48,972 bases of DNA from Gammaproteobacteria bacterium (GCA_013349825.1 DUYW01000003.1:1-48972); one strand, 5' to 3'. Positions 9,579 to 20,141 are shown, counted from the stretch's first letter. The notes: generated by a model not told the origin, from the letters alone. A program made the numbers and translations.

Positions 9579-10919
9579 ATGGCAAGATCAGCACCCGCGA
9601 TGGGACCTGGAGCAGATAAGCTCGCAGAGTTAAAATCTCGTTTGTGGTTTGTGTTTGGCGCAATCGTCGTCTATCGAATGGGGGCGCACGTACCGGTGCC
9701 GGGCATTAATCCTGTGGCACTACAGGCGATGTTTGACGCACAGTCTGGAACTATTCTGGATATGTTCAACATGTTCTCGGGTGGTGCATTGATGCGACTG
9801 AGCCTCTTTGCTTTGGGGGTGATGCCTTACATTTCAGCTTCTATCATCATGAATTTGCTGACGGTAACCTCTCCTAAACTGGAACAGTTGAAGAAAGAGG
9901 GGCAGGCAGGACGTCGTAAAATTACCCAATATACCCGGTATGGTACGTTGGTACTGGCAACATTCCAGGCTTTGGGGATTTCTATTGCATTGGAATCGCA
10001 GTCAGCAGGTGGGATGAATGTAGTGATCGATCCTGGGCTGGGTTTTCGTTTTGTTGCAGTGACTACGTTGGTGACAGGAACGATGTTTCTGATGTGGTTA
10101 GGAGAACAGATTTCAGAGCGCGGTATTGGTAACGGTATTTCATTGATCATCTTTGCTGGTATTGTTGCGGGTCTGCCTTCTGCGGTTGGCGGCACCATGG
10201 AGTTGGCCAGAACCGGTGAGATGCACTCTATTACCGTGTTGGCACTGTTTGTTGGTGCGATTTTAGTGACATCATTCGTGGTTTTTGTTGAGCGTGGACA
10301 GCGTCGAATTACGGTGACCTATGCTAAACAGCAGCGTGGAAACCGAATGTATGCAGGGCAGAACAGCCATTTACCTCTGAAGGTGAACATGGCTGGTGTA
10401 ATTCCACCTATTTTTGCATCCAGTATTATTCTTTTTCCTGCAACAATGGGAAGCTGGTTTGGTAGTGGTGAAGGAATGGAGTGGATGAAGGATCTGGCGA
10501 CAACGCTGTCTCCGGGGCAGCCACTCTATGTTGCCTTCTATGCCGTAGCAATTATTTTCTTCTGTTTCTTCTATACCGCACTGGTATTCAACCCTAAAGA
10601 GACAGCAGATAATTTGAGAAAATCTGGTGCATTTATCCCAGGGATACGCCCAGGTCAGCAGACCGCGAAGTACATCGATAAAGTGATGACTCGCTTGACA
10701 CTTATTGGTGCTGGTTACATTACCGCTGTGAGCCTGCTGCCAGAATTTTTGATTATTAAGTGGAATGTCCCCTTCTATTTTGGCGGCACCTCACTGTTGA
10801 TTATTGTTGTTGTTATTATGGATTTTATCTCTCAGGTTCAATCTCATCTCCTCTCTCATCAATATGATGGGTTGATGAAAAAGGCGAATCTGAAGGGGTA
10901 TGGTCGTAGTGGTATTTAA
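9579..10919 (+). CDS. secY: Preprotein translocase subunit SecY
   Basis: 446 residues with the ten transmembrane segments expected of the SecYEG channel in the inner membrane. Visible marks: [10 protein letters not shown] near the start, [20 protein letters not shown], the plug/TM2 region, [13 protein letters not shown], the cytosolic loops [20 protein letters not shown] and [25 protein letters not shown] (needed for SecA/ribosome docking), ending [14 protein letters not shown]. SecY passes unfolded exported proteins and inserts membrane proteins. It follows rplO by 41 bp and precedes rpmJ, the E. coli arrangement. Confidence 0.98.
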   Translation: MARSAPAMGPGADKLAELKSRLWFVFGAIVVYRMGAHVPVPGINPVALQAMFDAQSGTILDMFNMFSGGALMRLSLFALGVMPYISASIIMNLLTVTSPKLEQLKKEGQAGRRKITQYTRYGTLVLATFQALGISIALESQSAGGMNVVIDPGLGFRFVAVTTLVTGTMFLMWLGEQISERGIGNGISLIIFAGIVAGLPSAVGGTMELARTGEMHSITVLALFVGAILVTSFVVFVERGQRRITVTYAKQQRGNRMYAGQNSHLPLKVNMAGVIPPIFASSIILFPATMGSWFGSGEGMEWMKDLATTLSPGQPLYVAFYAVAIIFFCFFYTALVFNPKETADNLRKSGAFIPGIRPGQQTAKYIDKVMTRLTLIGAGYITAVSLLPEFLIIKWNVPFYFGGTSLLIIVVVIMDFISQVQSHLLSHQYDGLMKKANLKGYGRSGI

Positions 10920-10963
10920 CCCTCTGCGGTTTGGAAGTTATAGAGTAGTTTTGGAGTATTAAG

Positions 10964-11080
10964 ATGAAAGTTCGTGCGTCAGTTAAAAAAATGTGTCAGC
11001 ACTGCAAGGTGATTCGCCGTAATGGTGTTGTTCGTGTAATTTGTAGCAAAGACCCTAAGCATAAACAGCGCCAAGGGTAA
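10964..11080 (+). CDS. rpmJ: 50S ribosomal protein L36, zinc-binding form
   Basis: A 38-codon gene: [20 protein letters not shown] then [18 protein letters not shown]. The Cys/Cys/Cys/His set (CQHC, C at about 27, H at about 33) is a complete zinc ribbon, so this is the zinc-dependent paralogue. It follows secY by 44 bp as in E. coli, and GGAG lies about 11 bp before the ATG. Confidence 0.97.
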   Translation: MKVRASVKKMCQHCKVIRRNGVVRVICSKDPKHKQRQG

Positions 11081-11096
11081 TCGCGAATTTTTATTA

Positions 11097-11125
11097 TTGA
11101 TTTTTGTATAGAGTGTAGGTATCCT
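11097..11125 (+). promoter_or_regulatory. Candidate alpha-operon promoter ahead of rpsM
   Basis: TTGATT at 11097-11102 and TATCCT at 11120-11125 are separated by exactly 17 bp, each matching 4 of 6 sigma-70 positions. They lie in a 112-bp gap between rpmJ and rpsM, the place of the alpha-operon promoter in E. coli. The remaining leader of about 60 nt (GC-rich around 11127-11150) would be where an S4-binding repressor structure could form. I could not draw a convincing pseudoknot by eye. Confidence 0.35.
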
Positions 11126-11192
11126 TGCCGGCTTTCCGTGCCATGTGCGGTGTAGCTTTAAAGCAATAGGGACCAGTTAGGAGAAGAGCCAG

Positions 11193-11549
11193 ATGGCACG
11201 AATTGCGGGTGTAAATGTACCTGATAACAAACATGCTTGGGTAGCACTGACTTCGATTTACGGAATCGGAAGAACGAGTGCATATAGTATCTGTGCGGCA
11301 GCCGGAGTGGATGCAGCAACTAAGATACGTGACCTTGAAGACAATCAGATTGAGATCATCCGTGGTGAGGTGGCTAAGTTCACTGTAGAGGGTGATTTGA
11401 GGCGTGAAGTCTCAATGAATATCAAACGTCTGATGGATCTGGGCACAAATCGAGGTATTCGTCACCGTCGTGGGCTTCCAGTCCGGGGACAGAATACTAA
11501 AAATAATGCACGTACGCGTAAAGGCCCTAAAAAGGCTATCAAACGCTAA
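11193..11549 (+). CDS. rpsM: 30S ribosomal protein S13
   Basis: 118 residues, [20 protein letters not shown], helix-two-turn-helix region [20 protein letters not shown], and basic C-terminal tail [20 protein letters not shown] that reaches the P-site tRNA. First gene of the alpha-type group. A strong TTAGGAGAAGAG Shine-Dalgarno precedes the ATG. Confidence 0.98.
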   Translation: MARIAGVNVPDNKHAWVALTSIYGIGRTSAYSICAAAGVDAATKIRDLEDNQIEIIRGEVAKFTVEGDLRREVSMNIKRLMDLGTNRGIRHRRGLPVRGQNTKNNARTRKGPKKAIKR

Positions 11550-11594
11550 GTGTAAATTAGTTAAAGTTTAATTTTATATAGGTTTCATAGTTCT

Positions 11595-11984
11595 ATGGCA
11601 AAGGCATCTGCTTCAAAGCGTAAGAAGGTGAAAAAGAACATCCCTGAGGGGATCGTTCACGTTCACGCGACTTTTAATAATACGATTATTACCATTACTG
11701 ACCGCAAGGGCGATACCCTCTGCTGGGCAACTTCTGGTGGTAGTGGTTTCCGTGGTTCTCGCAAGAGCACACCATTCGCTGCGCAGGTTGCTGCAGAGCG
11801 AGCGGGTGTTCAGGCTCAGGAGTACGGCTTGAAATCTGTTGATGTTCGCATTAAAGGGCCTGGGCCTGGTCGTGAGTCATCTGTTCGTGCATTGAATAAC
11901 ATTGGTATTCGCATCAACAGCATCACTGATGTAACTCCATTGCCTCACAATGGCTGTCGTCCACCAAAGAAACGCCGCGTTTAA
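11595..11984 (+). CDS. rpsK: 30S ribosomal protein S11
   Basis: 129 residues: [55 protein letters not shown] and [18 protein letters not shown] are all S11 hallmarks. S11 lines the E-site/platform of the 30S subunit. It lies 45 bp after rpsM. Confidence 0.98.
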   Translation: MAKASASKRKKVKKNIPEGIVHVHATFNNTIITITDRKGDTLCWATSGGSGFRGSRKSTPFAAQVAAERAGVQAQEYGLKSVDVRIKGPGPGRESSVRALNNIGIRINSITDVTPLPHNGCRPPKKRRV

Positions 11985-12014
11985 CGGTAATAAGTAATCT
12001 AGGAGAATATTACT

Positions 12015-12644
12015 GTGGCTAAATATACAGGACCTAAATGTAAACTTTCCCGTCGTGAGGGAACAGATCTTGGACTTAAGAGCGGACTGCGTGCTCTGGA
12101 GACCAAATGTAAACCAGATCAGTTGCCTGGTCAGCATGGTGCTGGAGCGCGTGCTCCACGTATGTCTGATTATGCACTTCAGTTACGTGAGAAACAGAAA
12201 GTACGTCGTATCTACGGCTTGTTAGAAAAACAGTTCCGTAGCTACTACAAAGAGGCGGCACGCCGCAAAGGGTCAACGGGTGAAAACCTGTTACAGATTC
12301 TGGAGTGCCGACTAGATAATGTTGTCTACCGTATGGGATTTGGTGCAACACGTGCCGAGGCCCGTCAACTAGTCAATCATAAGTCTATTCTGGTTAACGG
12401 AAACGTGCTCAGTATCCCCTCTTACCAGCTGAAACCGAGTGATACAGTTTCAGTACGTGAGAAGGCGAAAAAGCAGGAGCGTATTAAAATGGCGCTGCAA
12501 TTAGCACCACAAACACGCGAAGATGCAGAGTGGATTGATGTCAATTCAGAGAAGATGGAAGGTGTCTATAAGAGCATTCCTGAGCGTTCTGACCTCTCAT
12601 CAGAGATTAATGAGCATCTGATTGTAGAGCTCTACTCTAAATAA
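12015..12644 (+). CDS. rpsD: 30S ribosomal protein S4
   Basis: 209 residues, GTG start at 12015 (AGGAGA just upstream). N-terminal [20 protein letters not shown], then [20 protein letters not shown] and an S4 RNA-binding domain ([20 protein letters not shown]). S4 starts 30S assembly and, in E. coli, represses the alpha operon by binding the rpsM leader. Only two cysteines (about residues 9 and 32) are visible in the N-terminal region, so the four-Cys zinc site of C+ S4 proteins is incomplete. Confidence 0.98.
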   Translation: MAKYTGPKCKLSRREGTDLGLKSGLRALETKCKPDQLPGQHGAGARAPRMSDYALQLREKQKVRRIYGLLEKQFRSYYKEAARRKGSTGENLLQILECRLDNVVYRMGFGATRAEARQLVNHKSILVNGNVLSIPSYQLKPSDTVSVREKAKKQERIKMALQLAPQTREDAEWIDVNSEKMEGVYKSIPERSDLSSEINEHLIVELYSK

Positions 12645-12707
12645 ACACTAGAGTGGTCCTTCCACTCCTTTATAGACTGCTATTGAAAGCCTGAGGTTCG
12701 ATACGAG

Positions 12708-13706
12708 ATGCAAGGTTCAGTAAAAGAATTTTTAATGCCAAAGTTGGCCAATATCAAGAATATTGACACCAACCATATTCAGGTTGCCATTGAGCCACTT
12801 GAGCGTGGTTTTGGACACACGATTGGAAACGCGTTACGCCGTATTCTGCTCTCTTCTATGCATGGTAGTGCAATTACAGAGGTGACTATTGATGGCGTAA
12901 GTCATGAGTACTCTGCAATTGAAGGTGTGCAGGAAGATGTGATTGATATTTTGCTCAACCTGAAAGGGGTTGCGATCAGAATGAACGCTCATGCTGAAGC
13001 AGAGCTTAACCTGAAGAGCAACGGTAGTGGTGTAGTTGTCGCTGGTGATATTACAGGTGATGATGTTGAAATTATCAATCCTGAGCATGTGATTGCGAAT
13101 GTTACAGATGCAAGTGTAACACTGAACATGAAACTTAAAGTCTCTACCGGTCGCGGCTATCAGCCATCATCTGAACGCGATGCTGATGAGGATGGAGGTA
13201 CCATTGGTACACTGCGCCTTGATGCTTCATTCAGTCCAATTAGCCGTGTCAGTTACAGTGTTGAGGCCGCACGTCTCAAACAGCGTACTGACCTTGATCG
13301 CCTAATCATTGATCTACAGACCAATGGTACGATTGATCCAGAAGAGGCGATTCGTCGTGCAGCGAGTATTCTTCAAACCCAATTAGGGGCATTTGTTGAG
13401 TTGCATACAGAAGAGCTCCAGGTGGTTGCAGCTGAGTCTGAGCCGGAAGTAGATCCGGTACTGTTGCGTCCAGTGGACGATCTGGAACTTACAGTTCGTT
13501 CTGCAAACTGTCTGAAAGCAGAGGCTATTATGTATATTGGTGACCTGATTCAGCGCACTGAAACAGAGTTACTGCGTACACCGAATTTGGGTAAAAAATC
13601 CCTCAATGAGATCAAAGATGTATTAGCATCACGCGGTCTCTCTCTGGGGATTCGCCTGGAGAACTGGCCACCAGCCAGTATCCGTGAAGGCAAGCAGTCT
13701 GCGTAA
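12708..13706 (+). CDS. rpoA: DNA-directed RNA polymerase subunit alpha
   Basis: 332 residues, [20 protein letters not shown]. The N-terminal dimerisation domain carries [20 protein letters not shown]; a linker near residue 235 leads to the C-terminal domain with [20 protein letters not shown], which binds UP elements and activators. The alpha dimer is the scaffold of RNA polymerase. Its place between rpsD and rplQ is standard. Confidence 0.99.
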   Translation: MQGSVKEFLMPKLANIKNIDTNHIQVAIEPLERGFGHTIGNALRRILLSSMHGSAITEVTIDGVSHEYSAIEGVQEDVIDILLNLKGVAIRMNAHAEAELNLKSNGSGVVVAGDITGDDVEIINPEHVIANVTDASVTLNMKLKVSTGRGYQPSSERDADEDGGTIGTLRLDASFSPISRVSYSVEAARLKQRTDLDRLIIDLQTNGTIDPEEAIRRAASILQTQLGAFVELHTEELQVVAAESEPEVDPVLLRPVDDLELTVRSANCLKAEAIMYIGDLIQRTETELLRTPNLGKKSLNEIKDVLASRGLSLGIRLENWPPASIREGKQSA

Positions 13707-13751
13707 CCTTACGTATATTGAAGATCACAGAAATAGATAACGGAAAAGATC

Positions 13752-14156
13752 ATGCGTCATCGTCATAGTGGAAGACAATTAAACCGTAACAGCAGCCATC
13801 GTAAGGCTATGTTCCGTAATATGAGCAACTCGCTGTTTCAACACGAGTTAATTCGTACCACCTTGCCAAAGGCCAAGGAGCTGCGTCGCTTTGCTGAACC
13901 ACTGATTACCCTCTCCAAGACAGACAGTGTTGCCAACCGTCGTCTTGCATTTAACCGTATGCGAGACCGTGATATGGTCACCAAACTCTTTAACGAGCTG
14001 GGACCACGTTATACTGAACGTCCTGGAGGCTATGTACGTATCCTTAAAGCGGGCTTTCGTGCAGGAGACAAAGCGCCGATGGCACTGGTTGAACTTGTAG
14101 ATCGCCCTATTCCGGATATTGACGAGGATGATTTCGAGAGTGATGCAGAGGAGTAG
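13752..14156 (+). CDS. rplQ: 50S ribosomal protein L17
   Basis: 134 residues, [20 protein letters not shown], then [20 protein letters not shown] and [20 protein letters not shown]. The C-terminal extension is acidic ([13 protein letters not shown]), a common variable tail. Last gene of the ribosomal block, followed 21 bp later by a strong intrinsic terminator. Confidence 0.98.
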   Translation: MRHRHSGRQLNRNSSHRKAMFRNMSNSLFQHELIRTTLPKAKELRRFAEPLITLSKTDSVANRRLAFNRMRDRDMVTKLFNELGPRYTERPGGYVRILKAGFRAGDKAPMALVELVDRPIPDIDEDDFESDAEE

Positions 14157-14177
14157 ACCGCAAAACTAATTCGAATT

Positions 14178-14208
14178 AAAAAGGCCGGGCTCTGCTCCGG
14201 CTTTTTTT
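14178..14208 (+). terminator. Intrinsic terminator after rplQ
   Basis: GCCGG (14184-14188) pairs with CCGGC (14197-14201), loop of 8 nt, preceded by AAAAA and followed by seven Ts (14202-14208). It ends the ribosomal-protein/rpoA transcript, and no other gene of that block lies beyond it. Confidence 0.9.
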
Positions 14209-14319
14209 ATTGTCCCTAGCAATAGAGGGTCTGTACTCATCGTAAGCTCTGGCAGAAAAATTCCTCCAATCAAGATACAGGTTGAAACTATCAATACTAT
14301 TGTGACTCCTGATTGTTAT

Positions 14320-14352
14320 GGAACCTCTGAACAAGTCTGGGTTCAGGGGTTA
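14320..14352. repeat. IS5-like terminal repeat remnant that can fold into a hairpin
   Basis: Positions 14320-14341 are identical over 22 bp to 48872-48893; both begin GGAACCTCTGAACAAGTC. The sequence resembles the terminal inverted repeats of the IS5 subgroup (IS5 itself begins GGAAGGTGCGAA). Here the repeat is followed at once by an inverted partial copy: AACCTCTGAAC (14322-14332) pairs with GTTCAGGGGTT (14342-14352), 11 bp with one G-U. This looks like two element ends collapsed onto each other, with nothing between. The preceding TTAT matches three of the four YTAR target positions. The rest of the 14209-14399 gap shows nothing recognisable. No transposase is present; the family assignment is from memory. 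Confidence 0.6.
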
Positions 14353-14399
14353 CTGGTGTAGTTAAAGGTGTTTTCGACAGTGCTGAAGGAGTTTGGCTC

Positions 14400-15128
14400 G
14401 TGATCTTAACAGTGACAGATTTTGGGGTCGGGAGCCCTTATCTTGGGCACATGCGCTCTGCACTGAACCAATCAGGGGCTGATTGTGAAGTCATTGATCT
14501 GGTAGCAGACTTGCCCCCCTATTCGGTTCCTGCAGCAGCCCACTTTCTCGCAAGTCAGGTTCGATATTTTCCCAAAGGGGCTCTTTTTCTTGTAGTGATT
14601 GATCCGGGGGTAGGGAGTGAACGACTCCCTCTTGTGCTTCACGCAGATGGTCAATGGTTTGTAGGGCCTGATAATGGAGTGTTGGATGTCGTTGCTGCGC
14701 GTGCTCAACAGTTTCAATGCTATCGAATTAACTGGAACCCCTCCACACTCTCTGCAACCTTTCATGGACGAGATCTGTTTGCACCTGTTGCAGCCAGAGT
14801 GGTCTCTCAGCGGCTTCAGAAAGGTGAACTCTCAAGGCTGGAGTGGCATCCTGAAGAGGGTGCTGCAGCAGACCTCAGTCAACTGATCTATATTGATCAC
14901 TATGGCAATGGGTTCAGCGGGATCCGGGCATCTTCAGTCGCAGATGATAGTACGCTGTTGTGTTGCGGAGAGCGGCTGAATAATGCGAGGACATACTCGG
15001 ATCTCCCTCGAGGTGATAACTTCTGGTATGAAAATTCGGTGGGCCTTATTGAGATTGCAGCCAACCAACAAAATGCAGAGAGAATGCTTAACTTTTCGAT
15101 AGGTACTACGGTTGAGATTTTAGAGTAA
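14400..15128 (+). CDS. S-adenosyl-L-methionine hydrolase (hydroxide adenosyltransferase, DUF62 family)
   Basis: 242 residues with all family marks: N-terminal [46 protein letters not shown] and [15 protein letters not shown], plus [11 protein letters not shown] in the C-terminal barrel. Members split SAM to adenosine and methionine, using water or hydroxide; they are homologous to fluorinases and chlorinases but lack the halide chemistry. The GTG start at 14400 is supported by AAGGAG at 14386-14391 (8-bp spacing). It is a single gene after the ribosomal terminator, and its 3' end overlaps the convergent uvrA by 9 bp. The physiological role of housekeeping members is unsettled. Confidence 0.9.
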   Translation: MILTVTDFGVGSPYLGHMRSALNQSGADCEVIDLVADLPPYSVPAAAHFLASQVRYFPKGALFLVVIDPGVGSERLPLVLHADGQWFVGPDNGVLDVVAARAQQFQCYRINWNPSTLSATFHGRDLFAPVAARVVSQRLQKGELSRLEWHPEEGAAADLSQLIYIDHYGNGFSGIRASSVADDSTLLCCGERLNNARTYSDLPRGDNFWYENSVGLIEIAANQQNAERMLNFSIGTTVEILE

Positions 15129-17939
15129 CGGTTTTAAGAAAGCCCCGGTGTGCGATTGAGGATTGAGTGCAATCTGCTCTGGTGTTCCGCTCGCAATGAT
15201 CTCTCCCCCTCCTGCACCGCCCTCTGGGCCAAGGTCAATAATCCAGTCAGCTGTCTTAATGACGTCCAGATTGTGTTCAATAACGACAATGGTATTGCCG
15301 TGGTCACGTAGTCGGTGAAGAACCCCCAGCAACTGCTCTATATCGTGGAAATGGAGTCCGGTGGTGGGTTCGTCGAGGATATAGAGGGTCTTGCCAGTAT
15401 CCCGTTTGGATAGCTCACGGGATAACTTGACCCGTTGCGCCTCTCCCCCCGAGAGGGTGGTTGCATTCTGCCCCAGACGGATATAGCTGAGTCCTACATC
15501 CATCAGAGTTTGCAACTTCTTGGCGATAGCCGGTACAGGATCAAAAAAGGTTCGGGCCTCTTCGACGGTCATTTCCAGCACGTCGTTGATATTTTTTCCT
15601 TTATAGAGCACATCCAGTGTCTCTCGGTTATAGCGTTTCCCTTTGCAGACATCGCAGGAGACGAAAATGTCTGCCAGGAAATGCATCTCGACACGGATAA
15701 CCCCATCTCCCTGACACGACTCACAGCGTCCCCCTTTTACGTTAAAGGAGAAACGGCCCGGTGTATATCCACGGGCGCGAGACTCTTCTGTGCCTGAAAA
15801 AAGTTCACGAATTGGGCTGAAGAGACCGGTGTAGGTTGCAGGGTTGGATCTTGGAGTGCGACCAATCGGACTCTGATCAATGTTGACCACTTTATCAAAC
15901 AGAGCGAGCCCTTCAATGGAGGTGTAGGGGGCGGGACTCTCTTTAGCTCGATTGAGATATTGTGCGGTAGCGCGGTAGAGGGTGTCATTGATCAGCGTTG
16001 ACTTTCCTGAGCCGGAGACCCCAGTAATACAGGTCATCAAACCGGCGGGGAAGCTGGCATCAACATTTTTCAGGTTATTGCCGGATGCACCAGCAATGGT
16101 AAGCTGTTTTTGTACAGAGATTGCGGTTCTCTGTTCCGGCACCTTGATGGAGCGTGCACCGGAGAGGTACTGTCCTGTCAGTGACTGCTTACTCTTCATG
16201 ATCTGTTTTGGGGTTCCCTGAGCAACGATTTGTCCACCATGGGTACCCGCTCCGGGCCCTACATCGATCACATGGTCAGCATTGTGGATGGCGTCTTCAT
16301 CATGTTCGACCACGATGACCGTATTGCCCATATCACGTAATCGAATCAATGTGTTGAGCAATCTCTGGTTGTCGCGTTGATGGAGGCCGATAGAGGGTTC
16401 ATCCAGTACATACATCACCCCGACAAGTCCTGCACCAATCTGACTGGCAAGACGAATGCGTTGTGCCTCACCTCCGGACAAGGTGTCGGCACTACGTTCC
16501 AGTGATAGGTAGTTGAGTCCTACATTGACCAGAAAGCTGAGACGTTCTGAAATCTCGCGGATAATTTTGGTGGCCACTTCACCTCGCCAACCGGGAAGTG
16601 AGAGTGTCTCAAAAAATTGTGCAGCATCACCAATAGAGAGGTGGCTGATCTCATGGAGAGGCTTGCCGGTGATATAGACATGGCGAGCCTCTTCTCGCAG
16701 TCGGCTGCCACCGCAATCCGCACAGGGGCGACTGTTGAGTAGTTTGGATAGCTCATCACGCATACGGTTGGAATCGGTTTCACGGTAACGACGTTCAAAG
16801 TTGGGAATGATGCCTTCAAAGGGGTGCTCCTTGGTATAGGTGCTTCCCCGGCTGCCTTGAAAAGTGAATTGGATCGTCTCCTGACCTGAACCATAGAGCA
16901 ACATCTCCCGGATTGAGTCAGGAAGTTGTTCAAACGGCATCTCCAGATCAAACTGATAATGTGCTGCCAATGACTGCAGGGTTTGAAAATACCAGCTGTT
17001 TCTTCGATCCCAACTGCGGATTGCACCCTCTACCAGTGGCTTCTCTGGATCAACAATGACACGTGCTGGATCGATATACTGTTGAATGCCCAACCCCTCA
17101 CAACTGGAGCAGGCACCCGCTGGATTGTTGAAAGAGAAGAGTCGTGGTTCCAGCTCGTCCAGGCTGTATCCGCAATCAGGACAACTGAAGCGTGCAGAGA
17201 AGTGGAGCAGGGTCTGTTCCGGAGCCTCAAGGGGCGCAATCAAGGCCAGTCCGTCCGAGAGTGTAATAGCGGTTTCGAGTGATTCAGCAAGGCGTTGACG
17301 GATATCGGTGCGGACTTTGAGGCGATCCACTACAATCTCAATGGTGTGTTTTCTGCGCCCGTCAATTTTTGGTAGATCATCCAGTTCGTACAATGATCCA
17401 TCAATGCGTACACGCAGATAGCCATTGGCTCTCTGCTCATCCAGTAGTTGGCTATGTTCCCCCTTGCGTCCACGAACCAGCGGTGCGAGTAGAAGAATTT
17501 TACTCTCATCCGGTAGTGCAAGAATCTGGTCCACCATCTGGCTGATCGGCTGTGCCTCTAAAACGGTGTGGTGCTGAGGGCACTGCGGGGTCCCTACACG
17601 GGCATAGAGCAGGCGCAGATAATCATGGATTTCGGTTACTGTACCTACGGTGGAACGGGGATTATGTGAGGTTGATTTCTGCTCAATTGAAATCGATGGA
17701 GAGAGTCCTTCGATATGGTCTACATCCGGCTTTTCCATCATCGATAAAAACTGCCGGGCATAGGCAGAGAGTGACTCTACATAACGTCGTTGTCCCTCGG
17801 CATAGATCGTGTCAAATGCGAGAGAGGACTTTCCTGATCCGGAAAGTCCTGTAATTACAATTAGTTTTTCTCGTGGTAACTCAAGATTAATGTTCTTGAG
17901 GTTGTGGGTCCGAGCTCCACGAATCAGAATTTTATCCAT
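15120..17939 (-). CDS. uvrA: Excinuclease ABC subunit A (UvrA)
   Basis: 939 residues, full length. Two ABC ATPase halves: Walker [15 protein letters not shown] near residue 31 and [14 protein letters not shown] near residue 640, with paired signature motifs ([34 protein letters not shown]). Zinc modules are visible as CPDC...CSSC (about 255-285) and CESC...CDVC (about 735-765). UvrA scans DNA for bulky lesions and loads UvrB in nucleotide excision repair. It is divergent from the MFS gene and close to ssb, like the uvrA/ssb neighbourhood of E. coli but with an extra gene between. It converges on, and overlaps by 9 bp, the SAM hydrolase gene. Confidence 0.98.
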   Translation of the reverse strand: MDKILIRGARTHNLKNINLELPREKLIVITGLSGSGKSSLAFDTIYAEGQRRYVESLSAYARQFLSMMEKPDVDHIEGLSPSISIEQKSTSHNPRSTVGTVTEIHDYLRLLYARVGTPQCPQHHTVLEAQPISQMVDQILALPDESKILLLAPLVRGRKGEHSQLLDEQRANGYLRVRIDGSLYELDDLPKIDGRRKHTIEIVVDRLKVRTDIRQRLAESLETAITLSDGLALIAPLEAPEQTLLHFSARFSCPDCGYSLDELEPRLFSFNNPAGACSSCEGLGIQQYIDPARVIVDPEKPLVEGAIRSWDRRNSWYFQTLQSLAAHYQFDLEMPFEQLPDSIREMLLYGSGQETIQFTFQGSRGSTYTKEHPFEGIIPNFERRYRETDSNRMRDELSKLLNSRPCADCGGSRLREEARHVYITGKPLHEISHLSIGDAAQFFETLSLPGWRGEVATKIIREISERLSFLVNVGLNYLSLERSADTLSGGEAQRIRLASQIGAGLVGVMYVLDEPSIGLHQRDNQRLLNTLIRLRDMGNTVIVVEHDEDAIHNADHVIDVGPGAGTHGGQIVAQGTPKQIMKSKQSLTGQYLSGARSIKVPEQRTAISVQKQLTIAGASGNNLKNVDASFPAGLMTCITGVSGSGKSTLINDTLYRATAQYLNRAKESPAPYTSIEGLALFDKVVNIDQSPIGRTPRSNPATYTGLFSPIRELFSGTEESRARGYTPGRFSFNVKGGRCESCQGDGVIRVEMHFLADIFVSCDVCKGKRYNRETLDVLYKGKNINDVLEMTVEEARTFFDPVPAIAKKLQTLMDVGLSYIRLGQNATTLSGGEAQRVKLSRELSKRDTGKTLYILDEPTTGLHFHDIEQLLGVLHRLRDHGNTIVVIEHNLDVIKTADWIIDLGPEGGAGGGEIIASGTPEQIALNPQSHTGAFLKPLL

Positions 17940-17950
17940 TAGAAGGGTAT

Positions 17951-17979
17951 AACATACAGGTTTCTATAAAACCTGATAA
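17951..17979 (-). promoter_or_regulatory. Candidate uvrA promoter with a palindrome filling its spacer
   Basis: Read on the minus strand, TTATCA (17979-17974) and TATGTT (17956-17951) are 17 bp apart, each 4/6 to sigma-70 consensus, 11 bp before the uvrA ATG. The spacer region contains a perfect inverted repeat, CAGGTTT-N5-AAACCTG (17957-17975), which overlaps the -35 box by two bases. That placement is typical of a repressor site. It does not match the E. coli LexA box (CTGT-N8-ACAG), so an SOS link is not shown. Confidence 0.4.
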
Positions 17980-18057
17980 TATAGCTCAAGTTTTATTCTG
18001 GCGGTGATTTTTTGTCTCGTCAGACCTGAATTTGAGAATAATAATTAGAGGTAGCTG

Positions 18058-19440
18058 ATGGATAAGGGTGAAGCGGCAGGGATGCTGCCGGTAGAGCGTA
18101 GAGCTGCAGGCTCACTTGCTGCAATTTTTGCGTTGAGAATGTTGGGGCTGTTTATGTTGTTGCCCGTCTTGTCGCTGTATGCAGAGGGGTTTGAAGGGGG
18201 TACTCCGATGTTGATGGGGGTCGCTTTGGGAATCTACGGATTAACTCAAGCACTGTTTCAGATCCCTTTTGGGATACTCTCAGATCGTTTGGGGCGCAAG
18301 CGGGTGATTGCGACAGGGTTACTGATCTTTGCAGCGGGCAGTGTGGTGGCAGCGATGGCTACAACCATCGAAGGGGTTATCCTGGGGCGAGCCCTGCAAG
18401 GAGCGGGCGCGATTGCAGCAGCCACCATGGCGCTGTTGGCTGACCTGACAAGGGAGGAGCAGCGTACCAAGGCGATGGCCACCTTTGGGATGACCATTGG
18501 TCTCTCTTTTACGGTAGCTATCGTGTTGGGACCTGTGCTTGATAGATGGATCGGCATCTCCGGCATTTTCTGGATGACATCATTGCTCGCACTCCTGGGG
18601 TTGGTGGTACTGTTTAAAGTAGTACCAAATCCGGCCCACAGCCATATGCACCATGATGCCGAAACGGATCCCCTCCAGTTTAGTAAGGTACTGGGTAACG
18701 GGCAGCTACAGCGACTTAATTTCGGGATCTTTACACTGCATATGATCTTAACCGCGATCTTTGTGGTGATCCCGTTAGGATTACGTGACACAGGGTTGGT
18801 GGCCGGTGACCACTGGATGGTCTATCTGGGGGTTGTGCTGGTTGCGATGGTGATTATGGTTCCGCTGATGATTATCGGTGAGAAGAAAGGGAAGTTGAAA
18901 GAGGTCTTTTCACTCGCCATTGTGCTGGTGGCACTCTCTCAGTTTGGGTTATGGCAGTTCTCAAATTCACTTTGGGGCATCATAGCGGGTCTGGTAATCT
19001 TCTTTGGCGGATTTAATCTGCTTGAAGCAACGCTCCCTTCACTGATTTCAAAAATGGCACCCGCAGATCAGAAAGGGACCGCGATGGGAGTCTACGCCAG
19101 TTCTCAGTTTTTGGGTGCCTTTGTTGGAGGTGTATTGGGGGGGTGGATTCTAAGCTGGTCGGATGGAGTGGAGATTGCGCCGGTCTTTCTCTTTTCAGCA
19201 CTGTTAGCACTGGTCTGGTTACTGTTTGCAATCAGTATGGAACGACCTCTAACGGTGAAGAGTCGGCTGATCCGAATCGAAAAAATGGATGGTGCGCAAG
19301 CGTCGTTGCTGGCAAAACAGATACAGGATGTGGCTGGAGTAGCAGAGGTAGTGGTGATTGCTGAAGACCAGGTCGCCTACCTGAAGGTTGATGAGAAAGA
19401 ACTTGATCAAAAGGGGCTGGATGCAATTCTAGCTGCATGA
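18058..19440 (+). CDS. yajR: MFS transporter of the YajR type with C-terminal YAM-like domain
   Basis: 460 residues. The first roughly 395 form a 12-helix major facilitator protein; motif A is GILSDRLGRKRVIATG between TM2 and TM3, and LGRALQGAGAIAAATMALLA is the typical TM4 region. The last roughly 65 residues leave the membrane as a small alpha/beta domain (QIQDVAGVAEVVVIAEDQVA, then YLKVDEKELDQKGLDAIL), matching the ferredoxin-like YAM domain of E. coli YajR. Substrate unknown; proton-coupled export is inferred from the family. The ATG has AGAGGTAG upstream. It lies between divergent uvrA and ssb, 129 bp before ssb. It could be another DHA-type efflux pump if the tail is not a true YAM domain. 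Confidence 0.8.
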   Translation: MDKGEAAGMLPVERRAAGSLAAIFALRMLGLFMLLPVLSLYAEGFEGGTPMLMGVALGIYGLTQALFQIPFGILSDRLGRKRVIATGLLIFAAGSVVAAMATTIEGVILGRALQGAGAIAAATMALLADLTREEQRTKAMATFGMTIGLSFTVAIVLGPVLDRWIGISGIFWMTSLLALLGLVVLFKVVPNPAHSHMHHDAETDPLQFSKVLGNGQLQRLNFGIFTLHMILTAIFVVIPLGLRDTGLVAGDHWMVYLGVVLVAMVIMVPLMIIGEKKGKLKEVFSLAIVLVALSQFGLWQFSNSLWGIIAGLVIFFGGFNLLEATLPSLISKMAPADQKGTAMGVYASSQFLGAFVGGVLGGWILSWSDGVEIAPVFLFSALLALVWLLFAISMERPLTVKSRLIRIEKMDGAQASLLAKQIQDVAGVAEVVVIAEDQVAYLKVDEKELDQKGLDAILAA

Positions 19441-19569
19441 GAAGATACACTGCTGACAAGTACACAGGTGGTTCCCAATGCGGTGCTTTTTTGAACTCAT
19501 TAGAAAATGACTACTTGTTTGGAAGCACCCTAAATTGTTTTAACTGATACTAAGAAGGAAGATGAGAAG

Positions 19570-20052
19570 ATGGCAAGAGGAGTCAATAAGGTAATTCTGG
19601 TGGGTAATCTGGGTAATGATCCTGATGTGAAATACACAGCAGATGGTCGGGCGATTGCCAATATCTCTCTGGCAACAACAGATAGTTGGAAAGACAAAAA
19701 CACCGGAGAGCAGCAAGATCGTACAGAGTGGCATCGCGTGGTTTTCTTTAACCGATTGGCAGAGATCGTTTCGGAGTATCTGAAGAAAGGGGCTCAAGTC
19801 TATGTAGAAGGCCGTCTACAGACAAGCAAGTGGCAGGATCAAAGTGGTGCCGACCGTTATACTACCGAGATTGTAGCGAGTGAGATGCAAATGTTGGGTG
19901 GTCGCAGTGGCGGAACTGCTGATTTTGGTGGTGCGCCAGTGGGGGGTGGGCAACAGCCACAACAGCAGCGACCACAACAGCAGCCTTCAGCGGCAGCCCC
20001 TGCAGCAGCCGCTCCGATGATGGGGGATCTGGATGATGATATTCCATTTTAA
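19570..20052 (+). CDS. ssb: Single-stranded DNA-binding protein
   Basis: 160 residues: OB-fold of about 110 residues ([57 protein letters not shown]), a flexible Gln/Ala/Gly-rich linker encoded by CAG/CAA runs, and the acidic tip GDLDDDIPF that recruits repair and replication proteins. SSB coats single-stranded DNA as a tetramer. No LexA box was recognised in the 129-bp upstream gap. That gap holds a GGTGCTT/AAGCACC inverted repeat about 40 bp apart and no good promoter. A strong terminator follows. Confidence 0.98.
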   Translation: MARGVNKVILVGNLGNDPDVKYTADGRAIANISLATTDSWKDKNTGEQQDRTEWHRVVFFNRLAEIVSEYLKKGAQVYVEGRLQTSKWQDQSGADRYTTEIVASEMQMLGGRSGGTADFGGAPVGGGQQPQQQRPQQQPSAAAPAAAAPMMGDLDDDIPF

Positions 20053-20076
20053 GAAGGTATAGCTGTTTATAGTTAG

Positions 20077-20110
20077 AAACCCCTGCAAGTAGGTTCTTTC
20101 AGGGGTTTTT
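20077..20110 (+). terminator. Intrinsic terminator after ssb
   Basis: AAACCCCTG (20077-20085) pairs with CAGGGGTTT (20100-20108) across a 14-nt loop, followed by more Ts to 20110. It separates ssb from the asmA-like gene, whose true start lies after it at 20142. Confidence 0.85.
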
Positions 20111-20141
20111 CGTGGGGGTTCTTGTTCAATGGAGAGTTGAA

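Noticed and set aside
17940-18057. Classical enteric LexA box between uvrA and the MFS gene
   Set aside because: No CTGT-N8-ACAG match was found; only the different palindrome at 17957-17975 is present.
18258-18791. 177-codon minus-strand frame inside the MFS gene
   Set aside because: It is an antisense shadow of a strongly coding membrane protein; its translation has no recognisable domain.
19441-19569. Regulatory inverted repeat GGTGCTT/AAGCACC before ssb
   Set aside because: The arms are only 7 bp and about 40 bp apart; without conservation data this is within chance.
20112-20141. Upstream GTG start for the asmA-like gene
   Set aside because: It would start 2 bp after the ssb terminator T-run and lacks a Shine-Dalgarno; ATG 20142 has GGAGAG at proper spacing and begins the membrane anchor.
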